A stretch of DNA of 64,000 nucleotides from Lactuca virosa (taxonomy: Eukaryota; Streptophyta; Magnoliopsida; Asterales; Asteraceae). Below the pieces are notes generated by a model. That model was given only the letters and a program-made list of their open reading frames with translations, had not been told where the DNA came from and ran no database searches. The position numbers and the translations under genes are program-made. Each line of letters begins with the position of its first letter. Positions within the stretch are counted from its first letter, which is position 1. Location: assembly GCA_928212115.1 (NCBI GenBank), contig CAKMRJ010005745.1, forward strand, positions 77,040,499 to 77,104,498, read 5' to 3'. Below are positions 11,041 to 22,150 of this stretch, piece after piece.

Positions 11041-13760
11041 TGTGACAACCATCAAATTTCGGTCAAGTCAAAGTCAAACAAAGTCAACTAGTCAAACCGT
11101 TCAACTCCATTAACCCTTGTATGATAGGGTTTACGTTATGTAATCACTGTACAATTCGCTATTTTAATGAGAAAACATCATTTGGAAAGTTCATGTGTTT
11201 GATTTTCCTTAGCCTTAACAGTGCTAAACAATGAACCAAAGCGATAAAACACTATTGCACAATCATCGGGATTGTGTAGGACACTAAATCATGGCTTAAC
11301 GGGGTCTATGGACCTTGCGTTGCGAAGCCGGACACTCAAAAAGATCACAAACGAAACCTCTCTCAATCTCATTCAAACCCTACTCAAGATTACTTGACGC
11401 TAATAGGATCAAAACCCATACACTACGATATAAATTGACGTTAATAGCAACATAGTATAGTACAACGTTATAACTATAATCAAATTAAATTATGATACCA
11501 TATTAAAATCAAATCAAAGTATAATGCTCTAATTAAATTAAAAGAATCAAACTTGAATGCTATAATTAAACTTCAAATCAAAGTAGATTGTTATAATCAA
11601 ATCATAACCTATCTTTTATAAAACTCCATTTTTATAAACTTTACATTAAATTTTATAAAACTCTATTTTTATAAACTTTACTTTAAATTTTATAAAACTC
11701 TTATATTAATTATGTAAAAGATGCTTGTGTTAGTGGGAAATTATGAAGACCACCAAAAGCAAAAAGATTATTCCCATGGTCTCCCACTCACACCTCCCAT
11801 CCACTTTCCTTTCATTTTTCTCCCAACACATTATTCTCTTCACCACTTAAACCTTCTCTATTCTTTCTCTCACTCTCAATCTCGAAATTTCCTCCAAGAA
11901 TACTCATATTCCATCCAAGAACAATCTATTATACTCAAATCTTCATCCCTCTTGAAGCATTCATCAAGGTATGTTGTTAAAAGTTTCAAATTCATACAAG
12001 AAACAAATTAAATCCACCAAAATATCTAAAACTCATTTTTTTCATAAACCTGATTTTTCTCATAATACCATCAATAAAATAAGAAGTTCTGGAAATTTTC
12101 AGAAAATAACTTATTTTTATTGAATTATCATAATTATTTCAATAAAGTAGGGCAATAATTCACATAAAATACTTGTTGCATTCAATAAATTCTGAGAAAA
12201 TTCTGGGATGACATGTATACTGATTAAACATGATATATGAAGTTTCATGCATTTATATTACTGTTTACTATTATTTATGATTTTATTTATTAATTAATGA
12301 TGAAATATATAAAAAATACTTCCCATAGTCACAAATATCTGAAACTTATACACTGAGCTCTACATCATGTTATAAAACTATGGTTAATTTTACAGATTTT
12401 TTGAGAATCATTTACTATTTTTCCCGAATTTTGTGTTGTTTAATCATTAAAATATTAAATAAATACTAAAACAGTTCAGAAAAATATACAAATTTTACAG
12501 TAATTCATATTGTATGAAATAATGATTTCCTAATAATTTCATAATTTTTCAATACGGTTTACTATTTAAAACTATTTTCCTAAGTATTTAAGCATGTAAA
12601 AAATGCATTTTAATAATTATTTCATATAAATAATTGTTAAAATCTGTAAATAATTATAATTGGGCAAGTTATTATTTTAATAAGAAATTATTAAAATAAG
12701 ACCTAAATTGAAAATATAAATTAATTATGCAAAGTAAAATAATTCAATTTAAAATTCATTTAACAAAGAAATACCTTAATATTATAATCAAAATGAATTA
12801 TTGTTAATTCATCTAATATAAGAATACGTGTCTCATTATTTGTATTAATACTCCATTCTTGTTTAGCAGTTCCTAAACCAAAACTATTAATTATATTAGG
12901 TTCTACGCCATTTTGACCCGAATCGTCTATCGTACGACACACGCATTTCGTTTTGGGACTAAAGTGAGTAATCTACCTCATACTTTATAATTTTCAATAC
13001 TTTTGGGGTGTATCATGTGGTTCTAATATATTCCAACTTCATTTTATTGTTTTATCACAATTGAGACATTGTTGGGACATTTATACGTGAGTCATTAATT
13101 GTATAACTATTGTTTGTTTACGCTACATGTACTTGTAGTGCATTACCATTTTTAGTCTAATCTCCATGACTATGCCCGTATTCTTGAGGTACGTTATGGA
13201 CAATAATAGCGCTATTGGGTTGACCACCCCGCCTTGGGACGCTAAGGTGATTGATCGCACGTGGTTGAGTGTGTATGATGATTAGATGCTCCATCCTATA
13301 TATATTTATATATATATACATATGTATATATAGGGTGAGGACTTATTGTTGTTGTTATCATTTGTTAATCAATTTTTGATTTATAAACCGTTATCTCAAA
13401 TACAATTGTTTGCCGACTTCAAAAGAAAACAAATTTCCAATTATAAAGGTTTCAACTTCACAAATTTCTCTACTAAAATTTGATTACTCACCAACTCTCG
13501 TAGTTGACCTGTTTTTACCCATGATGCAGATTTGAAGAATGAAGTTGATGAAAAATAGGTTGTGCCTTAGAAATCCACAAGACTATTTAAATTTGATGTA
13601 ATAAATGTTGTTCATATTTGGATTTGTATTTGTATGTTGTGGATCCTTGTTTGCATACTTAGTACTTAATTGAATCTAATCATATTATAACATAGTTGTC
13701 ATGAGACTTTGAACAATATATCACGCCTCGATCGATTCCGAAAAGGATCGGGGTGTGACA
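11041..13760 (+). repeat. 3' LTR of the LARD element
   Basis: 2720 bases, near-identical to 4039-6754 with scattered substitutions and small homopolymer indels (about 1% by eye). It ends GGTGTGACA and is followed by the TSD CCTCA at 13761-13765. Confidence 0.95.
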
Positions 13761-15828
13761 CCTCATATATTAGGAGCTTTCTGGGGTTGACAGGGTACTA
13801 CCGGAGGTTCATACGGGACTTCTCCAAGATTGCAGTGCCCCTCACTCGTCTGACAAGGAAGGGAGTGGATTTCCGATGGGGTCCCGAGCAGCAGAGGGCG
13901 TTTGAGACCCTCCGTCAGCATTTGTGCGAGGCTCCAGTATTGACACTCCCGGAGGGAGTCGAGGATTTTGTGGTGTTCTGTGATGCATCCATCACAGGTT
14001 TAGGGGCGGTTCTCATGCAGAGAGGACGAGTGATAGCCTACGCATCGCGGCAGCTGAAGCCGCATGAGACGAGATACCCTACCCATGACTTGGAACTGGG
14101 GGCGGTGGTGTTCGCCCTCAAGATATGGAGACATTACCTCTATGGGGTCCGTTGTACCATTTACACGGATCACAAGAGCTTGAGACATATCATGGATCAG
14201 CCGAACCTGAACATGAGGCAACGCAGGTGGCTGGACGTAGTCAAGGACTACGATTGCAAGATCCTTTACCATCCTGGTAAAGCGAATGTAGTGGCAGACG
14301 CTTTGAGCCGCAAGTTAGCGGGGTCTTCCACCCCAGCGGTATGTATGAGGATAGCGGTGGATTCTCCGCTGGTGAGTTTGATCAGAGATGCCCAGTTTGA
14401 GGGCATCCACCCAAAAAATTGGAAGTTGGAGAGGATCAAGGGCGAGAACATCCGGTTTGTGCAGGATAGTCAGGGACTATTAAACCGATGCGGTCGGGTT
14501 TGGGTTCCAATGACGGGTGGGGTTAGGCAGACGGTTATGGAGGAGGCTCATAAGTCTCATTTCTCTATTCACCCGGGGGCTACCAAGATGTATCGGGATT
14601 TGAGTTTGAGCTATTGGTGGCCGTGCATGAAGCGGGAAATCGCTTGGTACGTTGAGAGGTGCTTGACCTGTAGGATGGTCAAGGCCGAGCATCAGTGGCC
14701 GCATGGAAAGCTGCAGCCCCTAGAGATTCCCATGTGGAAATGGGAACAGATCACGATGGATTTTATTACCAAATTGCCGAAGACGGCAAAGGGGTTTGAT
14801 GCTATATGGGTCATCGTGGATCGATTGACCAAGAGCGCCCATTTCTTGGCTATACGAGAGGGCTCATCGGCCGAGAAATTGGCCGAATTGTACGTTCGGG
14901 AGATCGTGTCTCGCCATGGGGTTCCTGTCTCCATTGTCTCTGATCGGGATGTCAGGTTTACCTCCCGCTTCTGGCAAAAGTTTCACGAGGAGCTGGGCAC
15001 GCGATTGCACTTCAGCACAGCATTCCACCCATAGACAGACGGCCCGAGCGAGCGGACTATTCAGACCCTCGAGGACATGTTGCGGGCATGTGTCATTGAT
15101 TTCGGTGGGAGCTGGGATTCTCACCTACCGCTTGCGGAGTTCGCCTACAACAACAGCTATCATTCTAGCCTTGGCGCCTCGCCATTCGAGATGTTGTACG
15201 GGCGGAGATGTCACACCCCGGTTTGTTGGGGCGAAGTTGGGCACAGGGTGATGGGTAGTACGGAGGTAGTCTTGCAGACTACCGAAAAGATCCAGCAGGT
15301 TAGACAGCGTTTGCAGACCGCTCAGAGTCGGCAGAAGAGTTATGCCGACAAACGCCGATCCGAGTTGGATTTTCAGGTGGGTGACATGGTCCTCCTGAAG
15401 GTATCACCCTGGAAGGGTGTCATCAGATTCCGAAAGAGGGGCAAGCTGGGCCCCAGGTTCATTGGTCCTTTTAGGGTTTTGGCCCGGGTGGGTCGGGTCG
15501 CCTATCGATTGGATCTCCCGGCAGAGCTTAGCCAGATCCACAACACTTTCCATGTTTCTCAGTTGAGGAAGTGTTTGGTGGACGAGTCAGCAGTAGTACC
15601 ATGGAGGATATTCAGGTTGATAGCAGCCTGGATTATATCGAGAGACCAGTTGTGATCTTAGATCGAAAGGCGAAGACCTTGAGGAACAAGGTGGTTCAGT
15701 TAGTGAAGGTGCAGTGGCAGCACCGGAAGGGTTCAGAGTGGACGTGGGAGTCCGAAGAGGAGATGCGGGGGCATTACCCGGAGTTGTTTTCAGATGCAGC
15801 AGCAGCAGACTTCGAGGACGAAGTCTGA
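13761..15828 (+). pseudogene. Gypsy-A RNase H-integrase-chromodomain (3' part of split polyprotein)
   Basis: Immediately after the nested element the RT thumb resumes (RSFLGLTGYYRRFI). RNase H follows with its first Asp in CDASITGLG (about 13979) and YTDHKSL (about 14161). Next is an HHCC zinc finger (HKSHF ... CLTC), then the integrase core with TMDFITKLP and VSDRDVRF. In the core a CAG to TAG change at 15032-15034 replaces the Gln of the FHPQTDG motif with a stop. The frame continues through the GPF/Y-type region (GKLGPRFIGPF, about 15440). A one-base loss near 15600 shifts the frame before the chromodomain-like end (VKVQWQHRKGSEWTWE, about 15700-15750). The stop is at 15826-15828. Confidence 0.92.
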
Positions 15829-15842
15829 GAAAAGTGGGGGAG
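15829..15842 (+). other. Polypurine tract of Gypsy-A
   Basis: GAAAAGTGGGGGAG lies just before the 3' LTR start at 15846, in the standard position for plus-strand priming. Confidence 0.85.
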
Positions 15843-16613
15843 AATTGTAACGCCCCGTTCCTGGTACGTATTTAATTTGATTAAATGTTTCTTTTTGTAA
15901 GAGCTACTCGGCGAGTTGTAGCCCTAACTCACCGAGTAGATGTCGAATTGGACGCGGGCTTTAAGTGATCTACTCGGCGAGTCCACGCCTGGACTCGGCG
16001 AGTAGGCCAGTCAGGAGGAAACCCTAATCCTTAGGGTTTGCACCCTATTTAAACGTCCTTATAGCCCCATCTCAGCCTCCATCACCCTCAGAGCATTCCT
16101 TATCAAAACCCTAGTCACCATTGGTGAGTTTGAGTGATTGTTGCCTTGTGAAGGGACTTTTGGTGCACATTGGAGCAAGTGGAAGAAGGAAGGGGGTTGA
16201 AGAGCTCAAGGAAGGGGACTTAGATCCAGAACACATTCATTTGTGGTCACCCATTCTGGTAATAAAGTTTCCATCTTGATTATTGATCTATTAGATCTTG
16301 TTTGTCCCTAAATTGTTGCTTTTAAGCCCTAAAACCCCAAATCCTTGGTAGAGAAACCTTATGGTTGGGCTATACTTCAGATATGGACCTTCATTACCTT
16401 CTAGAGTTGTAAAGTCTCAGTTATGTTCGTGATTGAGGTCCCTCTTGAGCTTAGAACCCCATTAAGAGCTTAGTTTTGACATTTAGAGCCCTTAAAGCTA
16501 TGCATGCATGTAAAGTTTGCAACTTTACGTGATAAGCATGCCCTAGAAGCCTATATCTGTGGTTTGGAGCCGCTGCATGGCTCAAACCAGGTCTGTATGG
16601 AAAAAGGACCGAA

Positions 16614-16940
16614 TGAACTCGGCGAGTAGAACGCTGGACTCGGCGAGTCCTATGAACATAGCCGTGAACTCGGCGAGTTGGTTGAGCAACTTGGCGAGTT
16701 AGTTGAAGATAGCCGTGAACTCGGCGAGTTGGTTGAGCAACTCGGCGAGTTAGTTGAAGATTGCCTTGAACTCGGCGAGTTGTTAGAAGACTCAGCGAGT
16801 TGGCTAGGGTTTCTTCCAAATCTTGGCCACGTATGAACTCGACGAGTTAAAAAGGGAACTTGACGAGCCAATCAAGGATTTCACGACTTCTCGAGTTCAG
16901 GAAGGACTCGACGAGTCGGTGATCTGCACTCGACGAGTCG
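16614..16940. repeat. ACTCG-N-CGAGT palindrome cluster
   Basis: About a dozen perfect or one-off copies of the 11-mer (mostly ACTCGGCGAGT, then ACTCGACGAGT) are embedded in an imperfect repeat of the form GAACTCGGCGAGTTGGTTGA. Each is a hyphenated palindrome with one central base. Confidence 0.9.
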
Positions 16941-17123
16941 AGTCAACATAGACTGTTGACTTTGAGTGTGGACTTTGACTTGGACCAAGGGTTGACCAGT
17001 TGACTTCTGATGGTTTCTGGTAATTGGGAGATTTATGAAAAAGGTTTGTATGGTACCTATAGGTGGTGGAGTTCGTGTTGGACCCAGGAGTTGAGCCTTC
17101 TTATTTCCGACGACAGTTGCGAG

Positions 17124-17840
17124 GTGAGTTATCCTCACTATACTAAGGGGTCTAAGGCACCAAGGCCGGCCCATTGGATATGATATCCTAGTAGTTGTAT
17201 TATGTTGAGTACGAGTTAGTTATGCATGCTAGTTTGATACGCTAGAGGGTAGGTCTGTAGGACTACCTGTGATACTGATTGATTGTCTGTATGTGCATTA
17301 TCTGTTACATGTTGATATGTTATGTGGGATGGGTTGAGGTTGTACTGCTCCGTGCGGTAGCCAACAAACCCTAGAGTATTCCAGATATGAGCTGAGGGCC
17401 CGATAGGCATTCCAGACTCATACTGAGGACTTGGGAGCATTCCAGATACGAGCTGAGGGCCCGGTAGGCATTCCAGACTCGTACTGAGGGCTTGGTGGCA
17501 ATCCAGATGTGAGCTGAGGGCCCGGTAGGCATTCCAGACTCATACTGAGGACTTGGGAGCATTCCAGATACGAGCTGAGGGTCCGGTAGGCATTCCAGAC
17601 TCGTACTGAGGGCTCGGTGGCAATCCAGATGTGAGCTGAGGGCCCGGTAGGCATTCCAGACTCACACTGTGGGCCCAGGGGTATTCCAGTCTGTAAAGCT
17701 GTGGACCCGTTATGTGCTGTTCTGCTCAGTTTGTTATGATATGTCATGGTGTGACATGGTTATGTGGACTGTATGTGTATCGATATTTTGGGGGTAACTC
17801 ACTAAGCTTTCGGGCTTACAGTTTCAGTTTATTGTTTCAG
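17124..17840 (+). other. Putative leader intron within Gypsy-A LTR
   Basis: The donor GAG|GTGAGT at 17124 fits the plant 5' splice consensus and sits in a small hairpin (GTGAG...CTCAC). The acceptor TTTATTGTTTCAG ends at 17840. The intron would contain the tandem array. Three other LTRs here show the same pair of sites. Splicing itself is inferred. Confidence 0.5.
17378..17670 (+). repeat. Tandem array in Gypsy-A 3' LTR, about 122-bp period
   Basis: This is the second copy of the array described at 88-380, in the same place within the LTR. Confidence 0.85.
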
Positions 17841-18012
17841 GTACATCAGGGGATCGCGGCAAGGCGAAGGCATGATCGTACAGCTCCTCCTATTATGTTA
17901 TGTTTCTGGGAAAACTCTAATATAAATGTATTTTGAAAACAAAGTTGTAATGTTTTGATAAATTCGACATGTTTTGAAAGTTTAAATTTGGCTTGAATTT
18001 TTGGGTGTTACA

Positions 18013-19913
18013 CAGAAGTTATATGTTTCCCGGCACGTTACTTTTTTGGAACATATTCCTTTCTACTCAATTCCTGCTACAGTTCACAATGTAACGAAGT
18101 CCGATCTTCTGTGTATTGATACTTTTAATGAAGATATAGAGGCTAAAGACTCATCTATGCCACATGATCCCTCAGCTCATGACACACCCACTTCTTCAGA
18201 GGGTGCCTCGACTCCACCTGTTCCTGAGCCTGATCCTCCGATTATTGAAGTTGAGGATCCACCTCCACCACCACCCCTCAGGAGATCTTCTCATCCTGTC
18301 AAGTCCACCAAGCTACCAGATTTTTCTTACTCTACATATTCAGGACCGTTTGCTTCATTTATAGCAAGCATCCATCATCTGTCTGAACCTGAATCATATA
18401 GAGAAGCTGTTTGAGATCCTCTTTGGCAGAATGCTATGGCTGAAGAACTCACTGCTCTTTATCAGACTCATACATGGGATTTGGTTTCTCTTCCTCCTGG
18501 GAAACATACGATAGGTTGTTGTTGGGTGTACAAGATAAAAACAAAAGTTGATGGTTCTGTTGAACGATATAAGGCTAGACTTGTAGCAAAAGGGTATTCT
18601 CAACAGTATGGTTTTGACTACGAGGAGACATTTGCCCCAGTTGCAAAGATGACGACAGTTCGTACTATGATTGCAGTTGCATCCGTTCGACAGTGGAAGA
18701 TCTTTCAAATGGATGTCAATAATGCTTTTTTGAATGGTGACCTTCATGAAGAGGTTTATATGACCCCTCCTCCAGGAATTCAGCACCGACCGGGTGAGGT
18801 TTGTCGGCTTCGCAAAGCTTTGTATGGGCTCAAGCAAGCCCCTCGTGCTTGGTTTGAGAAATTCTCCACAGTGATTACCTCTCTTCGATTTGTCCAGAGT
18901 AATCACGATTCTGCTCTGTTTGTTAGATGCTTGAGTGCAGGACGGATTCTTCTGTCCTTATATGTGGATGACATCATTATTACAGGTGATGACCATGGTG
19001 GTATTGAGTCTTTGAAGCATGATATAGCTCGTCGATTTGCTATGAAGGATTTGGGCTTGCTGCGTTATTTCTTGGGTATTGAGGTTGCTCAGTCTAAGAA
19101 AGGGTACCTTCTTTCACAGACTAAATATATATCTGACTTGTTTACACGGACGGGACTTTCTGACAATCAGACTGTTGATACCCCTCTTGAAACCAATGCA
19201 TAATACTCTCCTACTGATGGTGTTCCTTTGTCTGATCCGAATCTTTATCTCACTGTGGTGGGAAGTTTGGTTTATCTCACAGTCACTCGTCCAGATATTG
19301 CTCATGCTGTTCATGTTGTCAGTCAGTTTGTTACTGCACCTACCTCTATTCATTGGGGAGCTGTTCTTCGTATTCTGAGATATCTTCGTGGCACTCAGTT
19401 TCAGACTCTCTTGTTTCCCTCGACGTCTTCTCTTGAGTTACATGCCTATAGTGATGCTGATTGGGATGGTAATCGTCATGATCGTAAGTCTACCACTGGA
19501 TTTTGTGTATTTCTTGGAGAGTCTCTTATTTCATGGAAGAGCAAGAAACAGGATGTTGTCTCTAGATCTTCCACGGAGGCTGAATATCGTGCTATGGCTG
19601 TAACTACATGCGAGATTATCTGGTACGGTGGCTGCTTGCGGATATGGGAGTTTACATTTCTTCACCTACTCCCTTGCATTGTGATAATAAAAGTGCGATA
19701 CAAATTGCGAAGAATTCTGTTTTTCATGAGCGGACGAAGCACATTGAGATTGATTGTCATTTTACCCGTCATCACCTGCAACTTGGGACCATTTCGCTTC
19801 CATTTGTTTCATCAACCTTGCAGCTTGCGGATACTTTTACGAAGGCTTTATCGGCTTCTCGGTTTCGGTTCTTATGTGACAAACTCTCAATGCTTATTGC
19901 TGCGGCATTGTGA
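18013..19913 (+). pseudogene. Copia-1 integrase C-terminus, reverse transcriptase and RNase H
   Basis: The reading opens with QKLYVSRHVTF, the linker after integrase, then a proline-rich spacer. RT follows (KARLVAKGYSQQ; Asp in FQMDVNNAFLNG; YVDDIIITGDD near 18960). RNase H carries SDADWDGN, the STEAEYRAM motif and CDNKSAIQIAKN. Breaks: TGA at 18412, TAA at 19201, and a one-base loss near 19622 (IIWY then WLLADMG in another frame). It ends at 19913 just before GAAGGGGGA. The sequence is a clear copia pol, inactive as it stands. Confidence 0.93.
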
Positions 19914-19926
19914 GTTTGAAGGGGGA

Positions 19927-20103
19927 TGTTAGTCTATATATTATTAGCCCGCTTGTTTATGGGCCCTTTTGTCTTTAGCCCATTAGGGTTTCTGTCTAGC
20001 TAGTATTTATATCCGCTTTATTCTTTGTAGTCTTTATGCTTTTCTTTGAGAACCCTTGTAATTTCTCTTTGTTATAATCATATGACAATGTTATCACAAA
20101 TCA
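19927..20103 (+). repeat. Copia-1 3' LTR (right border uncertain)
   Basis: It starts TGTTAGTCTA after the polypurine tract (GAAGGGGGA). The right end is CACA at 20098, ATCA at 20103, or AACA at 20116. The TSD cannot be tested because the left end is outside the window. Homology to the second membrane-protein copy resumes at about 20110. Confidence 0.7.
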
Positions 20104-21643
20104 TATTGGCAAAACAGGTTCAGTGAACCTATGACGTGGATTGGGATCTATATTGCATTCGCATCTCTGCTGTGCATCCTTGCAATGGCGGCTGATTTAA
20201 TACATGGTCTGCGGCACCGGAAGCTATGGTTTCCGTGTAAATATTTCACTCTGAATGCTGCTTCTCTCACTGTGATAACCGTTGCAATTAAGGTACCCAT
20301 GGATCTATCTAATCAAACGCAGACTTCAAAGCTTGGGAGCCTGGCCTTTATGTGCAGCGTGATGGCGAATTTATTGCCTTCTCTAGCAACCATGAACAAC
20401 AAGGAACTTATGGTAAACGTCATAGCTTTGGGTGTTTTGGTAATCACCTTGGTTGTAAATGTTTGCATTCAAATAAACACCGGAGCTTACTCCTACCGTG
20501 TATATATGAGGTTCCGAAGGTTGTTTCCCCAAGCTATTCACCTAGTGAAACAGGAGACTATGTCTTCAGAGCAATCATTATTGTGGCTGTGTTACTCATG
20601 TTGTTGGTATTATACGCATGTACCTCTTTAGCAATTCTAAAGTCGAAACAGATTTTAGAATCAAAATACCAATCAGTTTTAAAGAAAGAAAACCTGCAAC
20701 CAGGAGGAAGATTAACTGTTGAGAAGCTAAAGGAATATGTGAGAAAATACTCGATCATGGCAGAAACTGGAAGCCCCCAGTTCATGACAGCTTGTTCTGC
20801 TACAACCACTGCTTCTGGGGTATTATGTGCTTTAAGCAGTGTAATATGCCACCGAAATTCACATCGCAGACCAGATCAAAACATAGTTGATTTAGATTAC
20901 AAGTGGTCAATACTGGCGATTCTTATAATACAATATATTGGAGTCTGGTTGGGTGCTATTGCTCCAATTTCTAGATGTTTTGCAGCCTTGAGATTTAAGC
21001 TGTCCGTAAAATGGATTTGCAACCATTTCAAGGTCTTTAAAGTTGAGAGCTACTGGATTCAGAAGTTATCCGATTGGAAACACACTAGCATACCATTCTC
21101 ATCTCGTAGGCGCAAATGCAAGATTCTCATACAGATTTTGAAAAGCCTAATTCTCTGCATTTGTATAGGATTTCAGATGATAGTCGTGGTAGCATACAAG
21201 ATGATCACGGTGATACCAGTTTTCGTGGTAATATGTGTACTGTATTTTTTCAGGTGTTGGAAGCGGTTAAAGACCATTTTTAGGATCGTGTTAGGTCATG
21301 TGTGTGTTTTAAAACATGAGCAACTACGAGAAGATATAGATCTTAACCGATATGTTTTGCAACTTCAAGACGAAATGGAATTTCCCGAGAGAACACTGAA
21401 ACGCATTTCAAAGTCTGTGAAACGTTTGATCAAAAAGGCTGAAAAACATCAACCAAAGAATCTTATGAACCTTCTACTGGAATCTCTAGTGGAATCTCGA
21501 GGTTTTGAAGGAGTTGGAAAGTTTGACAGCCATCAAGTTCCAGCTTTACTTTCAGAAAAATATCTCAATTGTTGGAGCTTGCCATTGGTAACTCTAACAA
21601 CCATTGCTATGTCTCTTCCTAACATGCAACAGAACATAGTTGA

Positions 21644-22057
21644 TGTTGGTTGGTGGAGAAAATTGGTGGAGGCCAAATTAGTGGATGGTGATAATTGCTA
21701 GTGGTGTGAAGACTCACTCATAAAATTGCAGACAAATTGGAGAAGGAGTGGCAATCAATACTTGTTGCTTTTTTTTCTTTAATTCTCCACCATTGCTTTT
21801 GTCCATTGGAATTATTTGAGTTCCTATAAATGCAGAAGGTATCGAGTAAACAAAAAACACAACATAGAGTGCAGAGTGTGTTCATCACAATTGTAATCTT
21901 CTCATAATACTAAAATCTCTAGTTGCAGCCCGTGGATGTAGGATTTGCACCGAATCCGAACCACGTAAAATCCTTGTGTTCTTCTTGCTTTATTTTGTGA
22001 GTTTGTGAGTGTGTGACATTGTGTTTCCGCTGCGTGTACCCGGTCTGATTCCTAACA
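21644..22057 (+). repeat. 5' LTR of the TR-GAG element
   Basis: Begins TGTTGGTTGG and ends CCTAACA. Compared with the 3' LTR it shows a few substitutions, one T-run difference and no large indel. The PBS (TGGTATCAGAGC, 22060-22071) follows after two bases. Confidence 0.93.
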
Positions 22058-22150
22058 ACTGGTATCAGAGCCTGGTTAGCGAGGTTTTGGAGGGTACGAT
22101 CGTTTTTCTGTCACACACGAGTGTACCTTATTTTTTTTTTTTTTGCCGTA

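Larger units (their letters stand above)
4039..13760 (+). mobile_element. LARD-like LTR retrotransposon carrying an RWP-RK gene
   Basis: Two LTRs of about 2.7 kb flank a 4.3-kb interior that has an iMet PBS at its left and a polypurine stretch at its right, but no gag, protease, RT or integrase that I can detect. A 5-bp TSD (CCTCA) brackets the unit. This is the architecture of large retrotransposon derivatives (LARDs), which depend on enzymes from other elements. The interior ends with AATTTCGGGACGAAATT followed by a G-run, a junction I associate with plant chromovirus 3' ends, so a gypsy-lineage helper is likely. The interior holds an antisense RKD-type gene. The LTRs differ by roughly 1% by eye, so insertion is recent and later than Gypsy-A. 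Confidence 0.93.
1..18012 (+). mobile_element. Gypsy-A: chromodomain gypsy LTR retrotransposon (left end outside window)
   Basis: A partial 5' LTR (1-722), PBS, gag-pol, polypurine tract and a complete 3' LTR (15846-18012) are visible in the expected order. The domain order PR-RT-RNase H-IN, followed by a chromodomain-like C-terminus, is that of plant chromoviruses, most like the Tekay clade (family knowledge). The pol is split at 4038/13761 by a nested 9.7-kb element. The right flank runs straight into copia pol sequence (Copia-1), so Gypsy-A is itself nested. Its TSD cannot be checked because the left end is missing. The two visible LTR stretches differ at about a dozen of 722 positions by eye. 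Frameshifts and a nonsense codon make it defective. Confidence 0.93.
15846..18012 (+). repeat. Gypsy-A 3' LTR (complete, 2167 bp)
   Basis: It begins TGTAACGCCCC and ends GTGTTACA, so the termini form a TGTAA/TTACA inverted repeat. Inside are a TATA-like CTATTTAAAC near 16046, a dense set of ACTCG-N-CGAGT palindromes (15905-16005 and 16614-16940), a TTGAC cluster (16941-17005), the putative leader intron (17124-17840) and the tandem array. After 18012 the sequence is copia pol. Confidence 0.95.
18013..20103 (+). mobile_element. Copia-1: 3' part of a copia retrotransposon (left part beyond window)
   Basis: Pol sequence begins exactly where Gypsy-A ends and runs through RT and RNase H to a polypurine tract and a short LTR. 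The left portion lies outside the window. The element occupies the first membrane-protein copy at about its codon 43. Confidence 0.88.

Noticed and set aside
14000..14934. Several minus-strand ORFs of 60-90 residues under Gypsy-A pol
   Set aside because: Antisense shadows of a GC-rich coding region that has clear RNase H and integrase motifs on the plus strand.
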